25,968 bases of DNA, taken from contig CAYJIL010000025.1 of assembly GCA_964370235.1 (NCBI GenBank), positions 1-25,968 of the forward strand. The letters run 5' to 3'. The notes beneath the pieces are model-generated. The model worked only from the letters and a program-made list of their open reading frames with translations, was not told where the DNA came from and ran no database searches. Made by a program: the position numbers and the translations under genes. Positions 1-7,952 of this stretch are shown one piece after another. Positions within the stretch are counted from its first letter, which is position 1, and each line of letters starts with the position of its first letter. Origin of the DNA: CAYJIL01 sp964370235 (GTDB lineage Bacteria; Bacteroidota; Bacteroidia; Bacteroidales; Rikenellaceae).

Positions 1-34
1 CAGTGAGCAGCGATAAAAGTAGTAGCTTTTTCAT
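1..34 (-). CDS. Start of an exported protein, truncated by the window edge
   Basis: An ATG at 34 on the minus strand opens a frame reading M-K-K-L-L-L-L-S-L-L-T before the sequence runs out. A short lysine-rich start followed by a leucine run is the beginning of a Sec signal peptide or lipoprotein signal, so the product is probably exported. It lies downstream of the C10 protease gene on the same strand and could be the next gene of that block. Only eleven codons are visible, so the family cannot be given. Confidence 0.5.
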   Translation of the reverse strand, partial: MKKLLLLSLLT

Positions 35-53
35 AATTATGATATTTAGTTAA

Positions 54-85
54 TATCCCCAATCGTTACATCACGACTGGGGATA
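54..85 (-). terminator. Possible hairpin terminator after the C10 protease gene
   Basis: Two 12-base arms (54-65 and 74-85) pair with a single G-T wobble around an 8-base loop. The hairpin lies just past the stop codon of the protease gene and before the ATG of the next gene. It is not followed by a clean T run on the minus strand, so it may be a weak terminator or an mRNA-stabilising 3' hairpin. Confidence 0.35.
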
Positions 86-129
86 AATTTGATTGTCGAA
101 GTTAAATAGTATTCCTAATATGTAAGCTT

Positions 130-1395
130 CTATTGTAAGTAAGATAGCATATTATTATCATGATTATAATTTAGAAATGCATCACTGCTAAACCATCCAT
201 CGCTTTGTCCGCCCCATCCCCAATTAATTTTAACACTATGCCTAGATAGCTCGTATAATGTATCCTCCATTACCATGTATTCACCTTCATAGTATATACT
301 ATATCGATCGCTTACTATAGATTTTAAACTACTAGTTCCTTCTATTACCCAAGCATGGCCTGTACCCGAACTTGTCGAGATACCATCCATAATGGTAGGA
401 CCATTCTTTAGTACCGAAACCAGATCTGAATATGAATAATCGATGTAACCACCTACAATATAGCCATTATCACGCAGGAAATCTGCAGCATCATATTCAT
501 TAAACTTATGAACATATGCCGATGTTCCATTTGTATTGTATTTTGTTTTAAGTTTATAAAACAGATCGTTAAACAGCTTGGCAATTCGACTATCGTACCT
601 ATTGGCAATCATTTCATTCCAGTCTGATGAATAGATTCCATGTGTGTTATATGTTTTTTTATGATAAGCCATAATTTGTGCAACGGCTGTCATAACGCAT
701 CCCGTGTATGCTTTTTGTTGTGTGCCAGGTATTAGAGGTAATAAATCATTATATGGGTACGTTTGGTTCCACTTTACAGGAATATTGTATTCATAATAAT
801 TGTATTTGTAGTTTGTTGTGAATTGTCCTTCGTAATACCATTCACCACTATTTGTAGATGGAATATATCTTGTAGCTGGTTTAGACAGTTTACTTTTTGC
901 CGAAATTTTCAATGAGTCAATATTGTTAAGTTCTTGGCGCATACTATCCATATAGAAACGCATTCCATCCATAAATACTTGTAAGCCCTTGTTAAATGTT
1001 GTATCTGCTAATGACCCAGTCTCTGTTATGCATAAAACTTCTGGGATACGTTTATCCGCCGATACAATTGCAAAACCACCATTTGAATCAAATTCATAGA
1101 AATCGGGTACACCATTTTTTAAGTGAATACGCTTAATTGATGGAGATTGCGATTTACTTTTAATAAAACCAAGGTGCGAATTAGATACATCAAGAAGCTC
1201 TTTTGCTTCAGCTTCTGAAATTACCAGATTAGAGCTATTGCTGATTGTATTTGCAATAAATTCTGCTCTAGTTAGGATAGCAGATTGAGCAGGGGTATTA
1301 TTATCTAATGGTGATTCATATAGCCTTACTTCACTCTCTTTGTTACAAGAAAATGCTACTAATGTCAAAAAGGCAAAAGTTAATATTTTTTTCAT
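130..1395 (-). CDS. C10 family (streptopain-like) cysteine protease, lipoprotein
   Basis: This 421-residue protein is a papain-fold cysteine protease of MEROPS family C10, like SpeB of streptococci and the Bfp and interpain proteases of Bacteroidales. Residues 1-17 form a lipoprotein signal ending in VAFSC, so the enzyme is probably anchored to a membrane through Cys17. Residues about 90-165 look like the C10 propeptide (GGFAIVSADKR). The catalytic cysteine lies in TGCVMTAVAQIMAYH (Cys233), the histidine in GHAWVIEG (His347), and the substrate-pocket motif is NWGWGG (391-396), followed by DGWF. All key residues are present, so an active secreted zymogen is likely. Family members degrade host or dietary proteins; the substrate here is unknown. 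The start is the ATG giving the complete signal peptide. No exact promoter element lies in the 134 bases upstream, so it is probably cotranscribed with the DUF3244-like gene. Confidence 0.9.
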   Translation of the reverse strand: MKKILTFAFLTLVAFSCNKESEVRLYESPLDNNTPAQSAILTRAEFIANTISNSSNLVISEAEAKELLDVSNSHLGFIKSKSQSPSIKRIHLKNGVPDFYEFDSNGGFAIVSADKRIPEVLCITETGSLADTTFNKGLQVFMDGMRFYMDSMRQELNNIDSLKISAKSKLSKPATRYIPSTNSGEWYYEGQFTTNYKYNYYEYNIPVKWNQTYPYNDLLPLIPGTQQKAYTGCVMTAVAQIMAYHKKTYNTHGIYSSDWNEMIANRYDSRIAKLFNDLFYKLKTKYNTNGTSAYVHKFNEYDAADFLRDNGYIVGGYIDYSYSDLVSVLKNGPTIMDGISTSSGTGHAWVIEGTSSLKSIVSDRYSIYYEGEYMVMEDTLYELSRHSVKINWGWGGQSDGWFSSDAFLNYNHDNNMLSYLQ

Positions 1396-1467
1396 TTAAA
1401 TCATAGTTTAGTCATACCTACTCTTTTAGTTTTTCGGTTAACACTCCTTTACAGTTTGGTCTGTTTA

Positions 1468-1487
1468 TAATTGATCCGGATTAATTA
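1468..1487. promoter_or_regulatory. 20-bp near-perfect palindrome upstream of the protease gene
   Basis: Between the DUF3244-like gene and the C10 protease gene lies a 20-base palindrome centred on CCGG with one imperfect pair. It sits about 75-90 bases before the protease start codon. Its size and symmetry suit a dimeric DNA-binding protein, but it could equally be a small mRNA structure. No function is shown. Confidence 0.3.
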
Positions 1488-1529
1488 TCGTCTTTATAAA
1501 TTCAAGCTAGTGGGTTAAGAGCACTCAAA

Positions 1530-1901
1530 TTATAATGCCCAAAACACCCCTTCATACTTATAATTAGATTCTATTGTTAGGGTATAAATTCCACTAGTTA
1601 GATTAGGTAAATCGTAGGTATGTGAGTTACCGTCTGAAATTATATCGAATTCAACAATGATATCACCATGTGCATCGATGATTGATGCTTGTGAGTTTTC
1701 AAGAGATTGGTAACTAATAATGAGGTTTCCTTCTTCTCTATTAATCCATGCTTGTGGTTCAATGATGATTGACCGTGCCCTCTTGTCTGTTTTATTGTCT
1801 GAAGCAGCTTCGTTTATTTCTATTGGATCATGCTCTATATAGCTATAGCATATTGCTGGGTTAATGCTGCATAATATAAGTGCTAGAAATGTATTTTTCA
1901 T
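1530..1901 (-). CDS. Small secreted DUF3244-like protein
   Basis: This 123-residue protein has a signal peptide (about residues 1-20) and a single small beta-rich domain. From residue about 43 the pattern matches the Bacteroidales DUF3244 family as I recall it: R-S near the domain start, a G-N-L-I-I-S strand, an I-I-D-x-x-G-D-I-I turn, then the L-x-S-G-I-Y-T-L-T-I-E strand and a final G-V-F strand. This is an immunoglobulin-like fold with no catalytic motif. The family has no established function. It is encoded directly upstream of the C10 protease, with its own promoter-like element about 25 bases before the ATG, so both genes are probably on one transcript. C10 proteases in Bacteroides and Streptococcus are often paired with small inhibitor proteins that resemble the propeptide; this protein could serve a similar or accessory role, but I see no propeptide-like sequence in it. 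Confidence 0.6.
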   Translation of the reverse strand: MKNTFLALILCSINPAICYSYIEHDPIEINEAASDNKTDKRARSIIIEPQAWINREEGNLIISYQSLENSQASIIDAHGDIIVEFDIISDGNSHTYDLPNLTSGIYTLTIESNYKYEGVFWAL

Positions 1902-1926
1902 ATTTAGATACTGTTGATTTACTTTA

Positions 1927-1934
1927 CAAAGATA
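1927..1934 (-). promoter_or_regulatory. Bacteroidetes-type -7 element for the DUF3244-protease unit
   Basis: The minus strand reads TATCTTTG, an exact match to the TAnnTTTG -7 consensus of Bacteroidetes, 25 bases before the ATG at 1901. No convincing -33 TTTG is visible; the upstream DNA is A/T-rich. Confidence 0.5.
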
Positions 1935-2127
1935 CGATTCATACCGTTGTTATTAAAAAAATCAGACGATAATAATAGTCATCAAATTGCTTTTATGTTG
2001 TTGGTTATCAGTTTCTTTTTTGAATTGTATCTCATCATTCCTTAATATGGTTCATCATCGGGGGTAATGAATTGAAAATCAGTAGTATAGTTTTGTTGCT
2101 GGTAGAAGGGTTTTGATTGTCAGTGAT

Positions 2128-3768
2128 TTAGGTGATATATGTAGAGATTTGAGAATCTAACGATGTGTCAATATTCATTTTTGTAGCAATGCGGCTTTTG
2201 CGAGTGTAAACCGATCTTTCGTTTTTGTAGCCCATGTTTATGGCAATGACAGCTGCCGAAAAACCACAACATACCATGGCGATGATTCGCAAGTCGTCAC
2301 TATTTAGTTGAGGGTATTCGTCTTCGATTTTAGATATGATATTCTCATACCTCGTATTTGTGTACTCAACAATATTATGAAATATCCCGCTATTTGTTCG
2401 ACTGCCCTTTAGGATTTTATCAAACTCAGATAAAAATACTGCGGGTGATTCAGCGTGTCTTTGGTATGTATCGCCAAGTTTTTGTATTGTTTCTATCCAA
2501 TTGTCTGTGAACTGTGTTAGTTTTTTGTTTTTATGATTATTTAATTCATGTTCTAGTGATTTGAGTTCTTTGAGAATGTTTCTTGTATCTTCAATTCTCT
2601 CTGCCAATTGTTTTTTCTGTCTCTTTATAGTTTGCAAAAAATGCCACACGACATAAAATAATATTAATGCTATGATGGCTATAATTAATCTTTGATTTTT
2701 TTGTTTTAGCTCTAGACTATCATTTTTAGCTTTAAGATATTTGGTGTTATAATCGGCTTCTAGTTGTTGTAATTTCTTTTTTTCGGAATTCGTTCTAATA
2801 TTATCGGCTTGTTTTTTCCACTTGTTCATGTATTTGTATGCACTCTCGTAGTCTTTACTTAGTTTGGCAAGTACAGTATTGTTAATATAGTTTGACAAGC
2901 TATCAAGCGGATTTTCGGGCTCGGGAATTAAACTGTTATAAAAATATGCTGAGTCAGCCATGTTTATGGCGGCGTACGATCTGGTAAGTATATTGTAAAC
3001 CTTGCTGCCGAGATCGTTATTTATATTGTATTTAATTGCTTGTAATGCTGTATTTATAGCGTTGCGATGATCTTTGTTTTTTAAATGCACATGAGTTGAA
3101 ATTTCGTATGCTATATATAGGCTTACACTATCTTTTTCTTCTCTTGAAATATCAATCGCACGGTTTAAATATATAAATGAACTATCTCTATTTTCTATTA
3201 GATATAGTGCTCCTAACTTGCAATTACAGTAACCGATATGTCTTGTTGAATTTACCTTGTTTAAATATCTTAGAGCTTTTGTATATCTATGTATAGGCTC
3301 ATAGTACGTGGTTAAATTATTGACGTATAAATCTCCCAAACGCATATTAATCAATCCCATATTCAAATAATCGCTAGTATCGGCATACTGTTCCGCCATT
3401 TTGTAATGCTCCATTGCTTCTCTATCTCTGCCAAGTTCGGCTAACACTGCTCCTTTGTACATAAGTGAACGAGAGTATCGAATGTCTTGTGGTTCTTTCT
3501 CGTAGTATGATACAGCAATATCTACCAATGAATCATTCATAAATGTAATTGGCATATAGTTGCGATATGTGGCCTGCGTGTGAAGAAGGGCATAGTGTGC
3601 CTTGGCCTCTTTTGTCGTAAGGCTAGCATGATCTATCTTCTCTATCACTTTGTATGCGCTATCGGCATTAGTCATCACAAGGCTATCTAGCATCTCTAGC
3701 TTAGCTGTTATAGGGGCTTTACTGCATCCTGCTAGAGAAATAAATATAAGTATGATGATTAGTCGCAT
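2128..3768 (-). CDS. Membrane-spanning TPR regulator with C-terminal HTH-like domain
   Basis: This 546-residue protein starts with a lipoprotein-like signal (SLAGC, Cys15), continues with TPR-like helical repeats (about 30-320), a coiled-coil stretch, one strong membrane helix (361-379), a second charged coiled coil (about 382-416), and ends in a compact helical region (about 486-532). In that region L-N-S-D-D-L-R-I-I-A-M, G-F-S-A-A-V-I-A-I-N-M-G-Y and S-V-Y-T-R-K-S-R-I resemble the HTH of LuxR/sigma-region-4 proteins. Proteins of this plan are common in Bacteroidales. I infer periplasmic TPRs that sense a signal and a cytoplasmic end that binds DNA. No kinase or receiver domain is present. 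Its position upstream of the secreted protease block suggests it may control those genes; this is inference. Confidence 0.75.
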   Translation of the reverse strand: MRLIIILIFISLAGCSKAPITAKLEMLDSLVMTNADSAYKVIEKIDHASLTTKEAKAHYALLHTQATYRNYMPITFMNDSLVDIAVSYYEKEPQDIRYSRSLMYKGAVLAELGRDREAMEHYKMAEQYADTSDYLNMGLINMRLGDLYVNNLTTYYEPIHRYTKALRYLNKVNSTRHIGYCNCKLGALYLIENRDSSFIYLNRAIDISREEKDSVSLYIAYEISTHVHLKNKDHRNAINTALQAIKYNINNDLGSKVYNILTRSYAAINMADSAYFYNSLIPEPENPLDSLSNYINNTVLAKLSKDYESAYKYMNKWKKQADNIRTNSEKKKLQQLEADYNTKYLKAKNDSLELKQKNQRLIIAIIALILFYVVWHFLQTIKRQKKQLAERIEDTRNILKELKSLEHELNNHKNKKLTQFTDNWIETIQKLGDTYQRHAESPAVFLSEFDKILKGSRTNSGIFHNIVEYTNTRYENIISKIEDEYPQLNSDDLRIIAMVCCGFSAAVIAINMGYKNERSVYTRKSRIATKMNIDTSLDSQISTYIT

Positions 3769-3832
3769 AGTATGTGGTTTATAGGTGTATTTGGGTTCGT
3801 TGCAAAAGCATTTTAGATGTAATCCTCAATAA

Positions 3833-3840
3833 CAAATTTA
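3833..3840 (-). promoter_or_regulatory. Possible -7 element for the TPR regulator gene
   Basis: The minus strand reads TAAATTTG, an exact TAnnTTTG match, 65 bases before the regulator ATG at 3768 and beyond the groEL terminator. No clear -33 element is seen. Confidence 0.4.
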
Positions 3841-3880
3841 CAATTAAAAAATTACGGAGTCCTTTTTTGTTCGATATTAA

Positions 3881-3918
3881 ACAAAAAAGGTGGAAAAGTA
3901 ACAAAACTTTTCCACCTT
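3881..3918 (-). terminator. Rho-independent terminator of groES-groEL
   Basis: Perfect 13-base arms (3887-3899 and 3906-3918, core GGTGGAAAAGT) enclose a 6-base loop and lie about 30 bases after the groEL stop codon on the minus strand. A T-rich tract follows the second arm in that orientation. A further 10-base inverted repeat (3861-3870 with 3881-3890) overlaps the T tract. Confidence 0.85.
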
Positions 3919-3946
3919 ATATTTAGGTTCGATGTATTTTATTCTA

Positions 3947-5578
3947 CTACATCATGCCACCCATGCCGCCCATACCCGGAGCAACTGGTGCAGGAGTCTC
4001 TTCTTTCTTCTCGGCAAGGACACACTCAGTAGTTAGGAACATAGATGCAACCGAAGCAGCGTTCTCTAGTGCTACGCGTGAAACCTTGGTTGGGTCGATG
4101 ATACCTGCCGAAAGCATATTCTCATACTTGTCGGTGCGAGCATTGAAACCAAAGTCATCGTTGCCCTCACGTACCTTTTGTACAACTACCGATCCTTCGC
4201 CACCTGCGTTTGCAACGATTTGGCGCAAAGGCTCCTCGATAGCACGCTTAACGATAAGAATACCAGTGGTTTGGTCGTCGTTGTCGCCCTTTAGGTCTTC
4301 TAGTGCATCGATAGCACGAATGTAAGCAACGCCACCACCTGCAACGATACCCTCTTCAACAGCTGCACGAGTAGCTGCTAGAGCATCATCAACACGGTCT
4401 TTCTTCTCTTTCATCTCTACTTCGGTAGTAGCACCAACAAATAGTACAGCAACACCACCCGCTAGCTTAGCAAGACGCTCTTGTAGCTTCTCACGATCGT
4501 AATCGCTCTTTGTTGTCTCAATCATCTTGCGAATTTGAGCTACACGATCAGCTATTGCCTCACGGCTACCAGCACCATCAACAATAGTAGTGTTATCTTT
4601 GCCAATAGTAACTTTGTCTGCGCTACCTAGCATCTCAAGAGTTGCTTGTGCAAGCGACAAACCTGTCTCCTCGCTAATTACAGTACCACCCGTTAGAATT
4701 GCAATATCTTGTAGCATCTCTTTGCGGCGATCGCCAAAGCCCGGAGCCTTAACTGCTGCAATCTTAAGTGTACCACGTAGCTTGTTAACTACTAGTGTAG
4801 TAAGAGCTTCGCCGTCTACATCCTCTGCAATGATAACTAGCGAACGACCCGACTGCGCCACTGGCTCAAGTACCGGAAGTAACTCTTTCATAGAAGAGAT
4901 TTTCTTATCTGTGATTAGGATATATGGGTTCTCGTTAGATGCCTCCATTTTCTCTGGATCGGTGATAAAGTATGGCGAAATGAATCCTCGGTCGAACTGC
5001 ATACCTTCAACTACATCAACATAAGTCTCTGTACCTTTAGCCTCTTCAACTGTGATTACACCCTCTTTCTTAACCTTACCCATAGCCTCGGCAATTAGCT
5101 TGCCAATAAACTCGTCGTTGTTAGCCGAGATAGTTGCTACCTGCTCAACTTTTGTAATGTCGTCACCAACGCTTTGGCTCTGACTTTGTAGCGACTCAAC
5201 AACAGCAGCAACTGCCTTGTCGATACCACGCTTAAGATCCATTGGGTTTGCACCTGCCGTTACGTTCTTTATACCAACGCTAATGATAGATTGTGCAAGA
5301 ACCGTAGCCGTAGTAGTACCATCACCTGCATCGTCAGCAGTTTTTGATGCTACCTCTTTTACCATTTGTGCGCCAATGTTTGCGAACGGATCTTCTAGCT
5401 CAATCTCTTTTGCTACCGTTACACCATCCTTGGTAATGTGTGGGCCACCAAACTTCTTGTCAATAACTACGTTGCGACCCTTTGGGCCAAGCGTTACCTT
5501 TACTGCGTTTGCTAGAATGTCAACGCCTTTCTTTAGCTCTTCACGAGCATCAATATTGAATTTAATATCTTTAGCCAT
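3947..5578 (-). CDS. groEL: 60-kDa chaperonin GroEL
   Basis: GroEL forms the double-ring ATP-driven chamber in which cytoplasmic proteins fold, capped by GroES. The 543-residue protein is full length: it starts MAKDIKFNIDAREELKKG, carries the ATP-site motif GDGTTTATVLA (near residue 86), and ends with the Gly-Gly-Met tail GMGGMGGMM. It is 32 bases downstream of groES on the same strand, and a strong hairpin follows. Leucines are largely CTA and CTT, notable in a highly expressed gene. No Shine-Dalgarno site precedes the start codon. I see nothing missing or altered. Confidence 0.98.
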   Translation of the reverse strand: MAKDIKFNIDAREELKKGVDILANAVKVTLGPKGRNVVIDKKFGGPHITKDGVTVAKEIELEDPFANIGAQMVKEVASKTADDAGDGTTTATVLAQSIISVGIKNVTAGANPMDLKRGIDKAVAAVVESLQSQSQSVGDDITKVEQVATISANNDEFIGKLIAEAMGKVKKEGVITVEEAKGTETYVDVVEGMQFDRGFISPYFITDPEKMEASNENPYILITDKKISSMKELLPVLEPVAQSGRSLVIIAEDVDGEALTTLVVNKLRGTLKIAAVKAPGFGDRRKEMLQDIAILTGGTVISEETGLSLAQATLEMLGSADKVTIGKDNTTIVDGAGSREAIADRVAQIRKMIETTKSDYDREKLQERLAKLAGGVAVLFVGATTEVEMKEKKDRVDDALAATRAAVEEGIVAGGGVAYIRAIDALEDLKGDNDDQTTGILIVKRAIEEPLRQIVANAGGEGSVVVQKVREGNDDFGFNARTDKYENMLSAGIIDPTKVSRVALENAASVASMFLTTECVLAEKKEETPAPVAPGMGGMGGMM

Positions 5579-5610
5579 CTTTATTTATCTATGTTTTGAT
5601 TTACTATTAA

Positions 5611-5880
5611 TTATAGAATTGCTAGAATGTCGCTTTGGCGCATGATTAAGTAATCTTTACCATCGTTGCTAATCTCTGTACCTGCATACTTGCCAAATAG
5701 GACAGTGTCACCCACTGCTACTTCCATCTCTATGTCTTTGGTACCAGCACCCACTGCTACAACTGTGCCCTCAAGTGGCTTTTCTTTGTTTGTGTCAGGG
5801 ATAATAAGTCCACCCGATGTTACTGCTTCTGCCTCTTTTGGCTCGATAAGCACTCTGTCTGCTAATGGTTTGATCTTCAT
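5611..5880 (-). CDS. groES: 10-kDa co-chaperonin GroES
   Basis: GroES is the heptameric lid of the GroEL chamber. The 89-residue product has the family opening (MKIKPLADRVLIEPKEAE), the mobile loop (about residues 18-32, including SGGLIIPD) that contacts GroEL, and the conserved ending region DYLIMRQSDILAIL. It is the first gene of the groES-groEL operon. The leader (5881-5940) is very A/T-rich. I found no CIRCE repeat of the TTAGCACTC type, so HrcA control is not supported here. Confidence 0.98.
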   Translation of the reverse strand: MKIKPLADRVLIEPKEAEAVTSGGLIIPDTNKEKPLEGTVVAVGAGTKDIEMEVAVGDTVLFGKYAGTEISNDGKDYLIMRQSDILAIL

Positions 5881-5884
5881 GATT

Positions 5885-5930
5885 TAAATTTTTGATTATA
5901 TAATATTTAATTATTTACGTTCAACTGCCT
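5885..5930 (-). promoter_or_regulatory. groES: Candidate groESL promoter region
   Basis: Between the lptB terminator and groES the minus strand has TTGAAC followed about 18 bases later by TATAAT. This resembles a sigma-70-type arrangement rather than the TAnnTTTG element seen elsewhere in the window, and no TAnnTTTG is present here. A heat-shock or alternative promoter is possible. The match in A/T-rich DNA is weak evidence. Confidence 0.3.
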
Positions 5931-5940
5931 TTGGTGTGCC

Positions 5941-5984
5941 AAAAAAAATATAGCTGCCAAGGCATTGCCTCATACAGCTATATT
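5941..5984 (-). terminator. Rho-independent terminator of kdsD-lptB
   Basis: Ten-base arms (5947-5956 and 5975-5984, AATATAGCTG and its complement) enclose an inner 4-base stem (AGGC/GCCT). On the minus strand the hairpin is followed by an eight-T run. It lies about 100 bases past the lptB stop codon and isolates groES from upstream transcription. Confidence 0.85.
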
Positions 5985-6086
5985 CATCACAATTTGTGCC
6001 AAAATAAATATATGACTTTATTGCATATTTTCCTACTAATTTTTATGTCAATGTCAAAATATGTGTGACAAATTGTCACGACAATA

Positions 6087-6809
6087 CTATCTTAGCTTGA
6101 AATCTTGTCCTAGATATACCTTGCGCACCATCTCATCGGCTGCCAAATCTTCAGCACTACCCGATTTAAGTATCTTGCCCTCAAACAAAAGGTATGTGCG
6201 GTCGGTAATATCGAGTGTTTCGTGCACGTTGTGGTCGGTAATAATTACACCAATATTCTTTTCTTTTAGTGTGCGAACAATGCTCTGAATATCTTCGACA
6301 GCAATGGGGTCAACACCCGCAAACGGCTCGTCTAGTAGAATAAACTTGGGGTTTATAGACACCGCACGAGCAATCTCGGTTCGGCGGCGCTCGCCTCCCG
6401 ATAGCTGAATACCAAAACTCTTGCGCACTTTGTGTAGACGAAATTCGTCAATGAGTGTTTCGAGCCTATCTCGTTGGTACTCTTTGCTATAATCCGACAT
6501 CTCTAGCACTGCACGTATGTTGTCCTCTACCGACAAACGGCGAAACACCGATGCCTCTTGTGCCAAATATCCTACGCCCATTTGTGCTCTTTTGTACACA
6601 GGCATAGAGGTAATATCCATATCGTCCAAAAATATTTGCCCACCATTTGGCTTGATAAGCCCTACGGTCATGTAGAATGTAGTGGTTTTGCCTGCACCAT
6701 TTGGCCCTAGCAATCCCACAATTTCGCCCTGGTTAACCTCTATCGAAACCTCGTTAACTACCGTACGACTCTTATATCTTTTGACAAGATTTTTTGTATG
6801 TAGCTTCAT
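6087..6809 (-). CDS. lptB: Lipopolysaccharide export ATPase LptB
   Basis: LptB is the cytoplasmic ATPase of the LptB2FGC complex, which extracts lipopolysaccharide from the inner membrane and pushes it to the outer membrane. The 240-residue protein shows Walker A GPNGAGKTT (Lys41), Q-loop QEASVFRRLSVEDN, signature LSGGERRR (136-143), Walker B FILLDEPFAG (Glu161) and the switch histidine in ITDHNVHE. Length and the Q-loop sequence fit LptB rather than LivF-type importers. It follows kdsD by 10 bases, so both are probably cotranscribed, linking a sugar-precursor enzyme for Kdo with the export motor. The remaining Lpt subunits are not in this window. Confidence 0.93.
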   Translation of the reverse strand: MKLHTKNLVKRYKSRTVVNEVSIEVNQGEIVGLLGPNGAGKTTTFYMTVGLIKPNGGQIFLDDMDITSMPVYKRAQMGVGYLAQEASVFRRLSVEDNIRAVLEMSDYSKEYQRDRLETLIDEFRLHKVRKSFGIQLSGGERRRTEIARAVSINPKFILLDEPFAGVDPIAVEDIQSIVRTLKEKNIGVIITDHNVHETLDITDRTYLLFEGKILKSGSAEDLAADEMVRKVYLGQDFKLR

Positions 6810-6819
6810 AACCTTATAT

Positions 6820-7788
6820 TTATACTACTCCTTCACGAAGTATATCGTGTATGTGTATTATTCCTTTGTAACTACCCTCATCGTCAACCACTACTAGCTG
6901 TGTGATGCGCTTCTCTTCCATAATCGAGAATGCCCTAACTGCAAGCTCGTCACTAGATATTGTTTTGGGGCTTGGTGTCATTATGTCTTGTGCAACGGCA
7001 CTCGCAAAATCTATTTTGTTCTCTAGCATACGGCGAATATCACCATCGGTAATAACACCTATCATCTCTTGCTCGTTCATTACAACTGCAACGCCCAATC
7101 GCTTAGACGATATTTCGATGAGTACTTGATCTATTGGTGTTTGTGGTGAAACCACAGGCTTTGCATTTGCTGCAATCATGTCGCCTACACGCAAATATAA
7201 TCTCTTGCCAAGCGCACCGCCCGGGTGTACCTTTGCAAAATCTTCGCTCGAAAATCCTCGGCTCTCAAGCAGTGTCATTGCTAGTGCATCGCCCATAACT
7301 AGCTGTGCCGTAGTGCTCGATGTTGGTGCTAAGTTGTGAGGGCACGCCTCGTGTGCAACGTGGCATAGCAGCGTGTAGTCCGAACTTTGTGCAAGAAATG
7401 AGCTCTCTTCGCCCACAAGTCCAACGATTTTGTTCTTGCCAATATTGCGTATTAGGGGGATTAGTACTTTAATCTCTGGGGTGTTGCCACTTTTTGATAT
7501 GCATATAACAACATCGCCATCTTGAATGATGCCCAAATCACCATGAATAGCATCGGCAGCGTGCATAAAAACAGATGGTGTGCCAGTTGAATTAAGGGTT
7601 GCTACAATCTTTGAGCCAATGATGGCGCTCTTGCCAATTCCCGTTACAACCACTCGTCCTTTTATGTTCGAAATAAGCTCGACTACCTCTACAAAAGTAT
7701 CGTCAATATAGTTGGTCAACTTTGCAATTGCATCAACTTCGGTAGTGATAATGCTCTGTGCAAAACTAACAATATCTTTACGATCCAT
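6820..7788 (-). CDS. kdsD: Arabinose-5-phosphate isomerase (KdsD/KpsF family)
   Basis: This enzyme converts ribulose 5-phosphate to arabinose 5-phosphate, the first step towards Kdo in lipopolysaccharide core synthesis. The 322-residue protein has an N-terminal SIS sugar-isomerase domain (about 1-185) with GIGKSAIIGSK (Lys53), HGDLG and SKSGNT (98-103), followed by two CBS domains (about 205-320). This is the normal KdsD length and arrangement. It is the first gene of the kdsD-lptB unit and is transcribed away from recQ. An exact -7 element lies about 165 bases upstream. Confidence 0.93.
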   Translation of the reverse strand: MDRKDIVSFAQSIITTEVDAIAKLTNYIDDTFVEVVELISNIKGRVVVTGIGKSAIIGSKIVATLNSTGTPSVFMHAADAIHGDLGIIQDGDVVICISKSGNTPEIKVLIPLIRNIGKNKIVGLVGEESSFLAQSSDYTLLCHVAHEACPHNLAPTSSTTAQLVMGDALAMTLLESRGFSSEDFAKVHPGGALGKRLYLRVGDMIAANAKPVVSPQTPIDQVLIEISSKRLGVAVVMNEQEMIGVITDGDIRRMLENKIDFASAVAQDIMTPSPKTISSDELAVRAFSIMEEKRITQLVVVDDEGSYKGIIHIHDILREGVV

Positions 7789-7819
7789 AGATTATACTAT
7801 TTTATTTAATTTATTTTTC

Positions 7820-7827
7820 TATCTTTG
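7820..7827 (+). promoter_or_regulatory. Possible distal -7 element for recQ
   Basis: The plus strand reads TATCTTTG, an exact TAnnTTTG match, 222 bases upstream of recQ. If used it gives a leader of about 215 bases that crosses the kdsD promoter. A closer near-match (TATCTTTA at about 7982-7989) has TTTG 15 bases before it and may be the main promoter. Otherwise this 261-base divergent intergenic region shows no gene or strong structure. Confidence 0.3.
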
Positions 7828-7952
7828 AATATAATTAGGTGTGGCTATTCAGGGGTAAGAACTATGTTTTATGTTGTTTTTACCGCTTATGCAGGTCATT
7901 TTCTTAGTTAAAGTAACTAAAAAATAGATACTATCACACATTAAATATGTTG

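Noticed and set aside
3954..5645. Long plus-strand open frames opposite groEL and groES
   Set aside because: They mirror the codon pattern of the real genes, show no family features, and lack start signals; they are antisense shadows.
5881..6086. CIRCE operator for HrcA control of groESL
   Set aside because: No TTAGCACTC-type inverted repeat is present; the only strong repeat is the lptB terminator.
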